NCBI GenBank assembly: GCA_030037545.1
Contig: JASHRF010000044.1
Coordinates: 1-44,236, forward strand
Reading direction: 5' to 3'
Origin: Acidobacteriaceae bacterium
GTDB lineage: Bacteria > Acidobacteriota > Terriglobia > Terriglobales > Acidobacteriaceae
Length of the DNA stretch: 44,236 bases
The notes under the pieces were generated by a model, which was not told where the DNA came from, searched no databases, and saw only the letters and a list, made by a program, of their open reading frames with translations. A program made the position numbers and the translations under genes. Positions 26,745 through 35,811 of the stretch are shown here, in pieces. Every line of letters starts with the position of its first letter. The stretch's first letter is position 1.

Positions 26745-28886
26745 TCAGCCGCGCGCGCCTGCCAGGCTCTCACTGAGCAGGGCGACAATCTTCTGCGCGG
26801 CCCGTGAAATCACTGTGCCCGGCCCGAAGATACCCACCGCGCCGGCTGTATAAAGAAGCTCGTAATCTTGCGGCGGAATCACGCCGCCCACCACCACCAG
26901 CACATCGTCGCGGCCCATCCGGCGCAATTCCTCGATGAGCTGTGGCACCAGCGTTCTGTGGCCCGCGGCCAGCGATGAAACGCCGACTATGTGCACGTCG
27001 CTTTCGAGAGCAAAGCGCGCCACCTCGCGCGGTGTTTGAAAGAGCGGACCGATATCCACGTCGAAACCGATATCCGCAAAAGCGGTGGCGATCACTTTGG
27101 CGCCTCGATCATGCCCGTCCTGGCCCATTTTGGCCACCAGGATGCGCGGACGCCGGCCCTCCACCTGCTCGAAATCCTCAACCATGCGCCGCGCTTTCAT
27201 GAATTCCTGATCGGCGCTGTTTTCCGACGAGTACACGCCGGCGATGGCGCGCGTCCGCGCCCGGTATCGTCCCCACACACTTTCGAGCGCGGCGGAAATC
27301 TCGCCCAGCGTAGCCCGTTTGCGCGCCGTATCTATTGCGCACTCCAGCAGATTGCCCTCGCCCGACTCGGCGCATTGCCCCAATGCCGCGAGCGCCGCGC
27401 GCGCGGCCACAGGGTAGCGCTTGCGCTTCAACTCCTCGAGCCGCCGCACCTGCGCCTCGCGCACCGCGGCGTTGTCGATATCGAGAGCCGGAATTTGTGG
27501 CTCCTCGGGTGCTGGGTACGCGTTCACGCCCACAATCGTGTCCAGTCCGGCGTCGATACGCGCCTGGCGTCGCGCCGCGGCTTCTTCAATCCGCATCTTC
27601 GGAATGCCGGACTCGATGGCCTTCGCCATGCCGCCCAGCTCTTCCACTTCCTCGATCAATTTCCACGCCGCGTGCATCAGCTCATGCGTCAATCGCTCCA
27701 CATAATACGAGCCGGCCCACGGGTCGATGGCGTGAGTGATGCCGGTTTCCTTTTGCAAATAGATTTGCGTGTCGCGCGCGATGCGCGCCGAGAAATCCGT
27801 GGGCAGCGCCAGCGCCTCGTCAAGCGCGTTGGTGTGCAGCGACTGCGTGTGCCCCTGCGCCGCGGCCAGCGCCTCAATGCAAGTGCGCACCACGTTGTTA
27901 TAGGGATCCTGCGCGGTCAGGCTCCAGCCGGAGGTCTGCGCGTGCGCGCGCAGCGCCAGCGACCGCGGGTCCTTTGCGCCAAATCCCTTCACCAATTTCG
28001 CCCACAGCACGCGCGCCGCGCGCATTTTGGCAATCTCCACGAAGTGATTCATGCCGACGCCCCAGAAGAACGAAATGCGTGGAGCAAATTCATCGATATT
28101 CAGACCGGCGTTCACGCCCGTCCTCAGATACTCAAGCCCATCGGCCAGCGTGTACGCGAGTTCGATGTCGGCGGTCGCGCCCGCCTCCTGCATGTGATAG
28201 CCGCTTACGCTGATGCAGTTGAAGCGCGGCAACTTGGCGGCACAGTAGCGGAAAATATCGCCGATGATGCGCATCGACGGCGCAGGCGGATATATATAGG
28301 TATTGCGGACCATGAACTCCTTGAGGATGTCGTTCTGGATGGTCCCGCTCAATTTCTCCGGCGTCACGCCCTGCTCTTCCGCGGCAACAATATAAAACGC
28401 CATGATGGGCAGCACCGCGCCGTTCATCGTCATCGACACCGACATTCTGTCCAGCGGAATCTGGTCGAAGAGAATCTTCATGTCGAGAACGGAATCGATG
28501 GCCACGCCGGCTTTGCCCACGTCGCCGGCAACGCGCTCGTGATCCGAGTCATAGCCGCGATGCGTCGCCAGATCGAACGCAACCGACAGGCCGCGCTGCC
28601 CGGCCGCAAGATTGCGCCGATAGAATGCATTTGATTCCTCGGCCGTCGAAAAGCCCGCGTACTGGCGGATGGTCCACGGCCGCAACGCGTACATGGTGCT
28701 GTACGGACCGCGCAGGTAAGGCGGAATGCCGGCGGCATACTGCAGATGCTCCAGGCCATCGAGATCTTCGCGCGTGTAAAAACTCTTTACAGCAATGTGC
28801 TCGGGCGAGAGCCACGCTTCGGCTTCAGGCGCCGTTGCCTGGACTGCCGCCGGCTGCCAATCGATTTTTGTAAAATCCGGACGCAT
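26745..28886 (-). CDS. mutB: Methylmalonyl-CoA mutase large (catalytic) subunit
   Basis: This 713-aa adenosylcobalamin enzyme interconverts (R)-methylmalonyl-CoA and succinyl-CoA. The TIM barrel has [18 protein letters not shown] and [11 protein letters not shown], carrying the active-site Tyr and His. The C-terminal B12 domain shows DGHDRGAKV (DxHxxG), SSLAAGH and GGVIPPQDY. The ORF continues upstream of 28886, but the family start [10 protein letters not shown] fits here. It follows mutA after 46 bp of heptamer-type repeat DNA and precedes meaB. Confidence 0.97.
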   Translation of the reverse strand: MRPDFTKIDWQPAAVQATAPEAEAWLSPEHIAVKSFYTREDLDGLEHLQYAAGIPPYLRGPYSTMYALRPWTIRQYAGFSTAEESNAFYRRNLAAGQRGLSVAFDLATHRGYDSDHERVAGDVGKAGVAIDSVLDMKILFDQIPLDRMSVSMTMNGAVLPIMAFYIVAAEEQGVTPEKLSGTIQNDILKEFMVRNTYIYPPAPSMRIIGDIFRYCAAKLPRFNCISVSGYHMQEAGATADIELAYTLADGLEYLRTGVNAGLNIDEFAPRISFFWGVGMNHFVEIAKMRAARVLWAKLVKGFGAKDPRSLALRAHAQTSGWSLTAQDPYNNVVRTCIEALAAAQGHTQSLHTNALDEALALPTDFSARIARDTQIYLQKETGITHAIDPWAGSYYVERLTHELMHAAWKLIEEVEELGGMAKAIESGIPKMRIEEAAARRQARIDAGLDTIVGVNAYPAPEEPQIPALDIDNAAVREAQVRRLEELKRKRYPVAARAALAALGQCAESGEGNLLECAIDTARKRATLGEISAALESVWGRYRARTRAIAGVYSSENSADQEFMKARRMVEDFEQVEGRRPRILVAKMGQDGHDRGAKVIATAFADIGFDVDIGPLFQTPREVARFALESDVHIVGVSSLAAGHRTLVPQLIEELRRMGRDDVLVVVGGVIPPQDYELLYTAGAVGIFGPGTVISRAAQKIVALLSESLAGARG

Positions 28887-28888
28887 AT

Positions 28889-28930
28889 CGACTTCTAGAT
28901 TCCGACCTCTAGCTCTTAGCTCCTTCCTGC
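28889..28930 (-). repeat. Heptamer array filling the mutA-mutB spacer
   Basis: Plus-strand units in 7-bp register read cgacttc, tagattc, cgacctc, tagctct, tagctcc, ttcctgc. They are related to the arrays near clpP (agctcct/agcttct units). The array occupies nearly the whole 46-bp spacer ahead of mutB, so mutB is initiated directly behind it. Confidence 0.65.
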
Positions 28931-28932
28931 TT

Positions 28933-30093
28933 TTACTTTTCTCTGTTCGCCTCAACGCTGAAACCGCCGCGCGCCTCAATCGCCTGCATGATCTTCCATG
29001 CCTCGCAGGCGATGGAATCGGTGAGCGTCTCCAGATGATAGGAGCCTCCGCCCGGATCGGCCACACGCGCAAAAAATGCTTCATGCTTCAGAAGCAACTG
29101 CGTGTTGCGCGCCAAGCGGCGGGCTGCTTCATTCCTCGCCTTGCCACTCTCTTCGATCGGAGTCACGCAGATCGAATCCGCGCCGCCCAGAATGGCGGAC
29201 ATGGCTTCCGTTGTACTGCGCAAAATGTTCCAGTGAGATTCTTCCGGAGCCGTTTCCGGGCAAGCCGTGCGCGCGCCAATGCGCGCCCGCGCATTCTGGC
29301 GCGATCCGCCGAAGCTCTCCACCACCCGCGCCCACAACATCCGAAACGCGCGCAGCTTGGCAACCTCAAAAAAATAGTTGGCGCCGATGGGAAAGTCGAA
29401 CTCGACCGCGCTTGCGGCGCGGTCCACGTCGACGCCCCGCTCCTGCATCGCGCTAAGGAATTCAACACCCGCGGCCAGCGTCCATCCGGCCTGCTCGATG
29501 GCGTTCGCGCCCGTCAGGGTCGCGTGCTGCGCATCGATAGCGAAGGGCATAAACCAGGCCGGCGCGGCTCCCAGCGCATCGGCCGCAGACTCCGGGCTCG
29601 CCAGCGGATCTAAGCCCGCCGAGATCGGAGCACTGCGTGAGCCGGTCTTCACAAATCCGAGCAGGATGCTCACAACTCCCTCATCGGCGCCGGCAAAATG
29701 CACCGGAATCTCGCCCAAATTGGTGAGAAGCAGCGCAAGGTCAGACACATTTCCGCTGAAGCCAAACGCAACTTCCTCCGCGCCCGCAGCCGTCGCGCTT
29801 AGTGCCGTGGAATTCGCCTCTCCCAGATCAGCCACCGCGATCTCCTCGCGGATTCGCCAGCCGCTTTCCGCACGCGCGCTGCGCACATACGGAAATCCGC
29901 CCGGCGCCGCATGGAGCCAATCCAGCCCAGCCAAATCCTCCGCACGGTAATACGGCTTGACGGCGATACCCTCCGCCGCATGCCAGATCATCTTCTCCTC
30001 ATACGAAGCGCCCTTCAGGTCAGCCGCAATCGCCGCTTCCCACGCCGCCGTGCTGACCGGCGGAAATTCATCGAGCAGTCTCTCCGCCGTCAT
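28933..30093 (-). CDS. mutA: Methylmalonyl-CoA mutase small-subunit homologue lacking the B12-like domain
   Basis: This 386-aa protein matches the TIM-barrel part of the mutase beta subunit: [12 protein letters not shown] near the N-terminus, [25 protein letters not shown] and [19 protein letters not shown]. The small subunit is catalytically inactive and pairs with MutB to form the heterodimer. Usual MutA proteins exceed 600 residues and carry a degenerate cobalamin-fold domain, which is entirely missing here. The stop at 28933 is followed by repeat DNA with no remnant of that domain visible. Its start overlaps the epimerase stop by 4 bp. Confidence 0.9.
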   Translation of the reverse strand: MTAERLLDEFPPVSTAAWEAAIAADLKGASYEEKMIWHAAEGIAVKPYYRAEDLAGLDWLHAAPGGFPYVRSARAESGWRIREEIAVADLGEANSTALSATAAGAEEVAFGFSGNVSDLALLLTNLGEIPVHFAGADEGVVSILLGFVKTGSRSAPISAGLDPLASPESAADALGAAPAWFMPFAIDAQHATLTGANAIEQAGWTLAAGVEFLSAMQERGVDVDRAASAVEFDFPIGANYFFEVAKLRAFRMLWARVVESFGGSRQNARARIGARTACPETAPEESHWNILRSTTEAMSAILGGADSICVTPIEESGKARNEAARRLARNTQLLLKHEAFFARVADPGGGSYHLETLTDSIACEAWKIMQAIEARGGFSVEANREK

Positions 30094-30572
30094 CCTTCAC
30101 CGCCTTCCGGCGCTTCCACCATCTCGATCAAAAAACCGAACGGAAAATCCGCGCGCGATTTGGGATGAACGAAGAAAACTGTTGTCCCGCGCGAGCCGTT
30201 GCGCGGAACTGAATCGATCGTCCGAAACCCGCTCGCCCGCATGGCCTCGAACGCCCGCTGCGCGCTCTCCACGCGAAACGCCACGTGCGCCAACCCGCCG
30301 CGCCCGCCATTCCTGTCGATCATTCTCTGAATGGGCGATTCGGCCGTGAGCGGCGCCAGCAACTGAATCAAGCTGGGTCCGTCGCCGATGCGCAGCAGCA
30401 CTTCGCGCACCTGGTCGGCGCCGCGCACTTCCTCGCGGCACACCTCGCAAAACCCGATCAGCTTGTACGCATTCACTTGTCCGTCGAGCTCTCCTGCCTG
30501 GACCGCGATCCCAATGTGATCGACGAATTGGATTCCTGGAACTTGCCGCAACTCCTCAACCACGTCATTCAT
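30090..30572 (-). CDS. mce: Methylmalonyl-CoA epimerase
   Basis: This 160-aa VOC-fold metalloenzyme converts (S)- to (R)-methylmalonyl-CoA, supplying the mutase. Metal ligands are visible in VDHIGIAV, LAHVAFRV and FLIEMVEA. LIQLLAPLTAESPIQRMIDRN is family-typical. It has a slightly longer N-terminus than many homologues (about 15 residues before VDHIG). The gene overlaps BCCP by 8 bp upstream and mutA by 4 bp downstream, indicating tight coupling. Confidence 0.93.
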   Translation of the reverse strand: MNDVVEELRQVPGIQFVDHIGIAVQAGELDGQVNAYKLIGFCEVCREEVRGADQVREVLLRIGDGPSLIQLLAPLTAESPIQRMIDRNGGRGGLAHVAFRVESAQRAFEAMRASGFRTIDSVPRNGSRGTTVFFVHPKSRADFPFGFLIEMVEAPEGGEG

Positions 30573-30966
30573 CCGTTGCCCTTTCCGGCCCTTTCATGCT
30601 TTCGTTGTCAAACTCCATCAATACCTGACCGGTCTTCACCGCATCGCCGGGTTTTACATGCGCGGCTTTCACTATGGCTGCGTACGGCGTGGTAATGGCG
30701 GTTTCCATCTTCATGGCTTCGAGAACCATGAGTTGCGCACCTGCCTCGACAACCTGCCCCGGCTCCACATTCACCTTGATCACCAGCCCGGTGACTGGGC
30801 TGCGGCACACATTCGGATCCCCGTCGATCGCGTTCTGCGCAAAGCTTTGCGGCTGCATGGCATGAAGTGGCGTATACGGCTCTTCTTCGACCAGCGGCGC
30901 AACCTCCTCAAGCAGTTCCACGTCCACCGCGTAGGCTCTGCCCTCAATGGTGATCTGAAGCTTCAA
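30565..30966 (-). CDS. Biotin carboxyl carrier protein of an acyl-CoA carboxylase or decarboxylase
   Basis: This 133-aa protein ends in a biotinyl/lipoyl domain with the biotinylation motif EAMKMET. The pattern SPVTGLVIKVNVEPGQVVEAGAQL precedes it. The N-terminal half (IEGRAYAVDVELLEE) resembles BCCP subunits of propionyl-CoA carboxylase and sodium-pump decarboxylases. It carries the activated carboxyl group for the carboxyltransferase two genes upstream. The start is TTG at 30966, with AGAGGA about 10 bp upstream. It overlaps mce by 8 bp. Confidence 0.9.
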   Translation of the reverse strand: MKLQITIEGRAYAVDVELLEEVAPLVEEEPYTPLHAMQPQSFAQNAIDGDPNVCRSPVTGLVIKVNVEPGQVVEAGAQLMVLEAMKMETAITTPYAAIVKAAHVKPGDAVKTGQVLMEFDNESMKGPERATDE

Positions 30967-31002
30967 CGCACCGTTTCCTCTCTTCGCGATCCAACCGCCT
31001 GG

Positions 31003-31452
31003 TCACTCGCGCGTCCGCAGGTTGTGCGAGGTCTGCACGATGACACGCCCCTGCTGCGACCAGGGACTCACGTTTTCCACCGTGGCCGGCGCTAGGCGCG
31101 CGGAGCGAATGCGCGCTGCTTTGCCCAGAAACGCCGTGGCCGCCGCGGCGATGATGGCCAGCGTCTCCGGCTTCGGCTCGCTCAATTTGGCGATTCCCGC
31201 GCCCTCGGCCGCAGCCGAAATGGATTCGATCTCCTGCGTCGAGCGGGTGGCGCGGCTCAGTTCCGCCACGCGCGCCTCGAGCGCCTTTACGCTCGCGGCC
31301 AACGCGGCCATTTGCGGTTCCGTGGCCCGCTCACGTTCCACGGCGCGGAGCCAGGCGCGCAGCAGGGCCGCGCAGGCAGTCGCGCAGCTCACGCCTGCCA
31401 GCACCCCGACAATCGCCATGCCCGCTCTTTGCAGCTTCATGCGCGCCGTCAT
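31003..31452 (-). CDS. Small membrane-anchored OadG-like protein of the carboxylase cluster
   Basis: This 149-aa protein has one N-terminal membrane helix (about residues 11-31, GMAIVGVLAGVSCATACAAL), a probable coiled coil (QMAALAASVKALEARVAELS) and a C-terminal motif SPWSQQGRVIVQTSHNLR. Position, size and topology parallel the gamma subunit (OadG/MmdC) of membrane decarboxylases, or the unnamed anchors beside BCCP in other phyla. The sequence itself is too divergent to be sure. It starts 1 bp after the carboxyltransferase stop and precedes BCCP, so it is surely part of this operon. It might tether the carboxylase to the membrane. Confidence 0.6.
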   Translation of the reverse strand: MTARMKLQRAGMAIVGVLAGVSCATACAALLRAWLRAVERERATEPQMAALAASVKALEARVAELSRATRSTQEIESISAAAEGAGIAKLSEPKPETLAIIAAAATAFLGKAARIRSARLAPATVENVSPWSQQGRVIVQTSHNLRTRE

Positions 31453-31453
31453 T

Positions 31454-33028
31454 TCATAGCGGGATCAGTCCGTGCTTTTTCTGCGGGCGCAGCTCGCGCT
31501 TGCCGTGCAGCGACTCGAGGGCGCGAACTACGCAGGACCTCGTCTCCGCCGGCTCAATGATGTCGTCCACCAGCCGCCGCCCCGCCGCCATAAACGGATT
31601 CGAAAACGTCTCGCGATATTCGTTGACCAGCTCTTTGCGGCGCTTGTCTTTGTCCTCAGCGGAATCGATCTCCCGCCTGAACACAATCTCCGCCGCGCCT
31701 TCCGCGCCCATCACCGCGATCTCCGCCGTGGGCCACGCCAATACGCGGTCCGCTCCCAGCCCGCGCGAGCACATGGCAATGTACGCGCCGCCGTAGGCCT
31801 TGCGCAGCACCACCGTGATTTTGGGCACCGTGGCCGCCGAGTACGCGAACAACAGCTTGGCCCCGTGGCGAATAATGCCGCCCCGCTCCTGTTGCACACC
31901 GGGAAGAAATCCCGGCACGTCCACAAACGTCAGCAGCGGAATGTTGAATGCATTGCAGAAGCGCACGAAGCGCGCCGACTTGTCCGACGCGTCAATGTCG
32001 AGCGCGCCGGCCAGCACGCAGGGCTGGTTGGCCACGATGCCTACCGGCCGGCCTGCAAGGCGCCCGAACCCGATTACGATATTGGCGGCGAACCCCGCCT
32101 GAACCTCCAGAAAATCTCCGGAATCCACTACGCGCTGAATCACCGCACGCACGTCGTACGCCACTTTTGCGTCTACCGGGACCACATGGTTCAACTCCGG
32201 ATCGGGCCGCACCCGGCTGTTGAAAGCCAGGCGCGGCGGATCTTCGAGATTGTTTGAAGGCAGAAAGCTCAGCAGACGATGGCAAAGCTGAATTGCCTCC
32301 TCGTCGTTTTGCGCAATCAAATGCACTACGCCGGAGTAGCGCATTTGCGACTGCGGTCCACCCAGTTCCTCGGCGCTCACTTCTTCGCCTGTCACCTGCT
32401 TGATGACCTGGGGCCCGGTGATAAACATGCGTGCCTGCGCGGTTTGGATAATGAAGTCGGTGAGCGCCGGGCTGTAGGCCGCGCCCCCCGCGCAGGGGCC
32501 GCAGATGAGCGAAATCTGTGGCACGGTGCCGGAGAGCATCACGTTGTTGTAGAAGACTCGCGCGTATCCGGCCAGGCTGTCGATGCCCTCCTGAACGCGC
32601 GCTCCGCCGGAGTCGTTGATAAAGATGAAGGGGCTGCCCGTCTTGAGCGACATGGCCAGCATCTCGGCGATCTTGTTGCAGTGGGTTTCGCCGGCCGCGC
32701 CGCCGGCCACGGTGAAATCCTGGCTGGCCAGGTGAACCAGCCGGCCATCGATGGTGGCGCAGCCGCTGATCACGCCATCGGCCGGCAGTTCGCGGCCGGC
32801 CATGCCGAAGTACGTGGCCCGGTGCCGGGCAAACAACCCAACCTCCTCGAAGCTGCCCCTGTCCACCAGCCGGGTCACGCGCTCGCGAGCGGTCAGTGCG
32901 CCAGAGGCGTGTTGCCGCTCGATCCGGTCTATGCCGCCGCCCAGTTCCAGCTCGGCGCGCTTGGCTTCCAGCTCCGCAATCCGGTTGGCAATGGTCTTTG
33001 GCGTTGCGGTCTCGTCTTGCGTAATCAT
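31454..33028 (-). CDS. Propionyl-CoA carboxylase beta / methylmalonyl-CoA decarboxylase alpha carboxyltransferase
   Basis: This 524-aa carboxyltransferase of the crotonase-like acyl-CoA carboxylase family moves the carboxyl group between biotin and acyl-CoA. Hallmarks are GGGIDRIERQHASGALTARE, INDSGGARVQEGIDSL, GPCAGGAAYSPALTDF and KAYGGAYIAMCS followed by AVMGAEGA. I chose the ATG at 33028; the frame is open for 55 more codons upstream that look non-coding. It leads the seven-gene operon to meaB. PccB (propionate oxidation) and MmdA (propionate formation) cannot be told apart on sequence alone. Confidence 0.92.
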   Translation of the reverse strand: MITQDETATPKTIANRIAELEAKRAELELGGGIDRIERQHASGALTARERVTRLVDRGSFEEVGLFARHRATYFGMAGRELPADGVISGCATIDGRLVHLASQDFTVAGGAAGETHCNKIAEMLAMSLKTGSPFIFINDSGGARVQEGIDSLAGYARVFYNNVMLSGTVPQISLICGPCAGGAAYSPALTDFIIQTAQARMFITGPQVIKQVTGEEVSAEELGGPQSQMRYSGVVHLIAQNDEEAIQLCHRLLSFLPSNNLEDPPRLAFNSRVRPDPELNHVVPVDAKVAYDVRAVIQRVVDSGDFLEVQAGFAANIVIGFGRLAGRPVGIVANQPCVLAGALDIDASDKSARFVRFCNAFNIPLLTFVDVPGFLPGVQQERGGIIRHGAKLLFAYSAATVPKITVVLRKAYGGAYIAMCSRGLGADRVLAWPTAEIAVMGAEGAAEIVFRREIDSAEDKDKRRKELVNEYRETFSNPFMAAGRRLVDDIIEPAETRSCVVRALESLHGKRELRPQKKHGLIPL

Positions 33029-33587
33029 TCTCGAACGCAATTCTACGGCGGGAACGAAGCGGCAAGCTGTGATCTGGTTCACTCGCCCGTGGGCTAGAGA
33101 ACCAGCATTCGCGCCGGTTGGAAGCGTGTGCAACAAACGGGGAATCATGGTATTGCGAAAGCGCCGCGGCGCTCGGCCGCCGAGGGCGAGCAAACTGGAA
33201 CAGCGGACGAATGAATCGCTTTAGACTTGGCTGATAAGCACCCGTCGATGAACAAAATCGGCTCTGTCCCGCAAAGCGGCTTAAGAAAGGTGCCTAGACG
33301 GAGAAAGCGGGAAAACACCAAGAGAAATTTGGCAATCTGGCGCCGGGGACCGAATCTGCGCGTTGACCTGCGAATACAGCCAACTTATTTTCAGGAAACG
33401 CCGTAATGTCCACGGCCGCATACCGGCGCCAAGCCATGACCGCGGGCGGTGCGAACCATTCTAGGTAACCAATACTCTATGGAATTTCCACGCGCTCCCA
33501 CTCCACAAGGGCTTTAATCCTATACAGTCGTGATGGGTACGCCGGAGGGATCTGCGCGGAGAAGCATGCCGCGCTCAGGGGGCCGAA
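33029..33587. other. Non-coding stretch between the carboxyltransferase and a small membrane gene
   Basis: No convincing gene was found in these 559 bp. The region should hold the promoter of the minus-strand methylmalonyl-CoA operon. On the plus strand TTGACC (33363-33368), a 17-bp spacer and TATTTT (33386-33391) form a possible sigma-70 promoter about 190 bp ahead of the small membrane gene. No tRNA-like fold or terminator was recognised. Confidence 0.3.
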
Positions 33588-33806
33588 TTGCTGGAAGAAA
33601 GAATTCTGCTTTCCGGCTGGAAATTGATCGCCTATGCCGCGCTGGCGATCGGCGGCCTGCTGATCGGCATTTTCCGGCTCGACGAACTCATCGCCCGCAA
33701 TTCCGGCCCCAAGCCCCGCAAACGGCCCATGGGCCACGATTCGAGTGGCCGCACCATGTTCACCGACCCGGATGGAAAGGCGTGGAAGAGCGAACGTAAA
33801 GACTGA
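33588..33806 (+). CDS. Small single-pass membrane protein
   Basis: A 72-codon frame starts with TTG at 33588. The product has one hydrophobic helix (LIAYAALAIGGLLIGIF, about residues 13-29), then a basic, polar tail (RNSGPKPRKRPMGHDSSGR) ending in DPDGKAWKSERKD. It has no known domain. Support comes from the clean membrane helix and ordered tail; the ribosome-binding site (a G-run five bases upstream) is weak. Its function is unknown. Confidence 0.5.
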   Translation: MLEERILLSGWKLIAYAALAIGGLLIGIFRLDELIARNSGPKPRKRPMGHDSSGRTMFTDPDGKAWKSERKD

Positions 33807-33903
33807 GCAGACAGTAGTGTCCGGCCGCCGGCCTGAATTCGGCACATCCCTCAAAAGCCAACTCGTTCCCCCATCGATCTACGGCCGCTGGCCGTCCAAG
33901 CGG

Positions 33904-33939
33904 CCTAACCGGCTTACGGTTAGGAGTACAGTAAACTGT
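33904..33939 (+). promoter_or_regulatory. Perfect hairpin plus short operator-like palindrome upstream of the 33971 gene
   Basis: An 8-bp perfect stem CCTAACCG/CGGTTAGG with a 5-nt loop spans 33904-33924. Four bases later comes the inverted repeat ACAGT-AA-ACTGT (33928-33939). Both lie within 70 bp of the next start codon. The stem lacks a T-run, so an operator or leader structure fits better than a terminator. Confidence 0.4.
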
Positions 33940-33970
33940 TTCTGCCTGGCAAAGTCCGGGCGGTGTCGCG

Positions 33971-34576
33971 ATGAGTACGAACCTCAAAAACGCTTCGACT
34001 GCTCTCGATCGGGAAGCATGTTGGCTCGCTCTGGAGCGCGCCGCAGCCAGTCCCGCTCTCAGGCGCGCCGCACGGCTCCGCGAGTTCCTCCTCTATGTGG
34101 GCGCAAAGTCTTTGAAAGAGGGTCGCACCGAGATTCATGAGCAGGAGATCGGCCAGGCCGTCTTTGGCCGCCCGGATGCTTACGATACCAGCCAGGACAA
34201 CATCGTCCGGGTGAGTGCAACCGAGTTGCGCAAGCGGGTTGACGCGTACTTTGCCGCCGAAGGCTGCAACGAGCCCATCGTCTTCGGGATTCCTCGCGGC
34301 AGCTACACCCCGTCGTTCCGCCTGCGCGCCGCTGCTCCGAACGAGGCGGTCATGGCCCCTGAATCGCTGGCCACGCCGGAAATCCACGCTCCTCTTTATG
34401 CGCCCACAGCTCCCTGGCGCCGCTTCCTGCTCGCCTTCGTTTCCGTAGTGGCCCTTCTGCTGGCCATCGCCTGCATGCTGCTCTGGCGGCAAAACCAGTC
34501 TCTGATGCGGCGTTTGAAGTCGCCGGTACCGCCCGCGATTTCATCGCCTCCGAGCCCTCCAGGCAAAGCTTCCTGA
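33971..34576 (+). CDS. Acidobacterial-type regulatory N-domain with membrane anchor
   Basis: This 201-aa protein has an N-terminal domain with LREFLLYVGAKSLKEGR, EIHEQEIGQAVFGRPDAYD, NIVRVSATELRKRVDAYF and GIPRGSYTPSF. This pattern is found in many paralogues in Acidobacteriota, often ahead of TPR or other sensor domains, and looks like a winged-helix-like unit. One membrane helix follows at about residues 143-167 (FLLAFVSVVALLLAIACMLLW), then a short Pro-rich tail. It may be a membrane-bound regulator that has lost or never had an output domain. The domain's function is not established. Confidence 0.7.
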   Translation: MSTNLKNASTALDREACWLALERAAASPALRRAARLREFLLYVGAKSLKEGRTEIHEQEIGQAVFGRPDAYDTSQDNIVRVSATELRKRVDAYFAAEGCNEPIVFGIPRGSYTPSFRLRAAAPNEAVMAPESLATPEIHAPLYAPTAPWRRFLLAFVSVVALLLAIACMLLWRQNQSLMRRLKSPVPPAISSPPSPPGKAS

Positions 34577-34594
34577 ATGAGCCTGCCCAAGAAA

Positions 34595-35557
34595 TCAGTT
34601 CCTCATTCCAAAGTGACTCACGTCAGTCAGCCGCTGCAGGCTGGCCGCGTCCAGCTTGAAGTCAGCCGCCGCAATCAGATCGTCGAGCTGGCCATCGCTG
34701 GTCGTGCTGGCAATGGGCGCGGTCACGCCGGGTTGCGCCAGCAACCACGCCAGCGCCACGCGCGCCGGTGTCGACCGATGCGAGTTTGCAACCTCGACGA
34801 GCGCGTCCACCACCGCATACCCGCGCTCGTTCCGGTACTTCTCCACCATCGCGGCCCGCGCCGATTGCGACGCGTCCATGCCGCGGCGATATTTGCCGGT
34901 CAGGAAACCCGCAGCCAGCGAGAAATACGGAATCAACCCCAGCCCGTACTTTTTCACCACCGGCAGCAGGTCGGTTTCGAACGCCTGCCGCTCCATCAGG
35001 TTATAATGCGGCTGCAGCGAAATGTACTCCGCCACGCCGTTCCTGCGACTGACTTCAAGCGCCTCTGCCAGCCGTGCTCCGCTATAATTCGACGCGCCGA
35101 TATACCGCACCTTGCCCGCTTTCACCAGCTTGTCGAAGGCGCCCAGCGTTTCTTCGAGCGGCGTATTGGCATCGTCGGTGTGCGCCTGATAGAGATCGAT
35201 ATAGTCGGTCCGCAGTCGCCGCAGCGAGTCCTCCGCCGCCTGCGCAATGTAGCGCGCGCTCAATCCGGATTTGCCGTCGCCCATCTCGAAGCCCACCTTG
35301 GTGGCGAGCAGCACGTCCTTGCGTCGCCCGCTCATCGCAAACCATTTGCCCAGAACGGACTCCGATTCGCCGCCCTCGTGCCCGGGAACCCAGCGCGAAT
35401 AGACGTCGGCCGTATCCACAAAATGGAGACCCGCATCCACGGCCCTGTCCAGCTGATGAAAACTGTCCGCCTCGGAAAGTGTCCATCCGTACACGTTGCC
35501 GCCCAGGACGATGGCCGGGACCTCGGGGCCGTTTGTGCCCAGCGTTTTCTTTTGCAT
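34595..35557 (-). CDS. Aldo/keto reductase
   Basis: This 320-aa NADPH-dependent oxidoreductase has the (beta/alpha)8 AKR fold. The catalytic tetrad is visible: Asp and Tyr in FVDTADVYS, Lys in LLATKVGF, His in LYQAHTDD. The motif IGASNYSGARLAEAL and the C-terminal TSDGQLDDLIAA for cofactor phosphate are typical of the YhdN/general stress AKR group. The ATG at 35557 has GGAGG a few bases upstream on the minus strand; the open frame continues to 35812 but looks non-coding. It converges with the membrane-anchored regulator, 18 bp apart. Confidence 0.94.
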   Translation of the reverse strand: MQKKTLGTNGPEVPAIVLGGNVYGWTLSEADSFHQLDRAVDAGLHFVDTADVYSRWVPGHEGGESESVLGKWFAMSGRRKDVLLATKVGFEMGDGKSGLSARYIAQAAEDSLRRLRTDYIDLYQAHTDDANTPLEETLGAFDKLVKAGKVRYIGASNYSGARLAEALEVSRRNGVAEYISLQPHYNLMERQAFETDLLPVVKKYGLGLIPYFSLAAGFLTGKYRRGMDASQSARAAMVEKYRNERGYAVVDALVEVANSHRSTPARVALAWLLAQPGVTAPIASTTSDGQLDDLIAAADFKLDAASLQRLTDVSHFGMRN

Positions 35558-35693
35558 AGGAAGCCTCCTTGAGTGATGGAAGAGATGGAAGGAATGACGC
35601 ACAAATCCCTGCGCCGGCCTACAAGAGAATGATGGCACAGCCCCGCTCGCTGATGCGCCTTCAATCCGTAGTGCCGGCCTCCTGACGGGGCCA

Positions 35694-35754
35694 CCAACGA
35701 CAGGTCTTCGTCGTTGGGGTCGTTGACCGGCCGTCATGCGGGTCTCAGACCCGC
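35694..35754. repeat. Two strong palindromes in the AKR-ligase spacer
   Basis: CCAACGAC/GTCGTTGG (8-bp arms, 8-nt loop, 35694-35717) is followed by GCGGGTCT-C-AGACCCGC (8-bp arms around one base, 35738-35754). Neither has a T-run. Such GC-rich palindromes fit dispersed intergenic repeat elements or fold-back structures; a regulatory role is unproven. Confidence 0.5.
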
Positions 35755-35811
35755 ACCGTTTCCGCCTGCCCAGATTCATCATCCAAACCTTGGGGAGCGG
35801 TTCTGCTAACA

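Noticed and set aside
26991..28634. A 547-codon plus-strand frame
   Set aside because: It is antisense to mutB, whose B12 and barrel motifs are intact.
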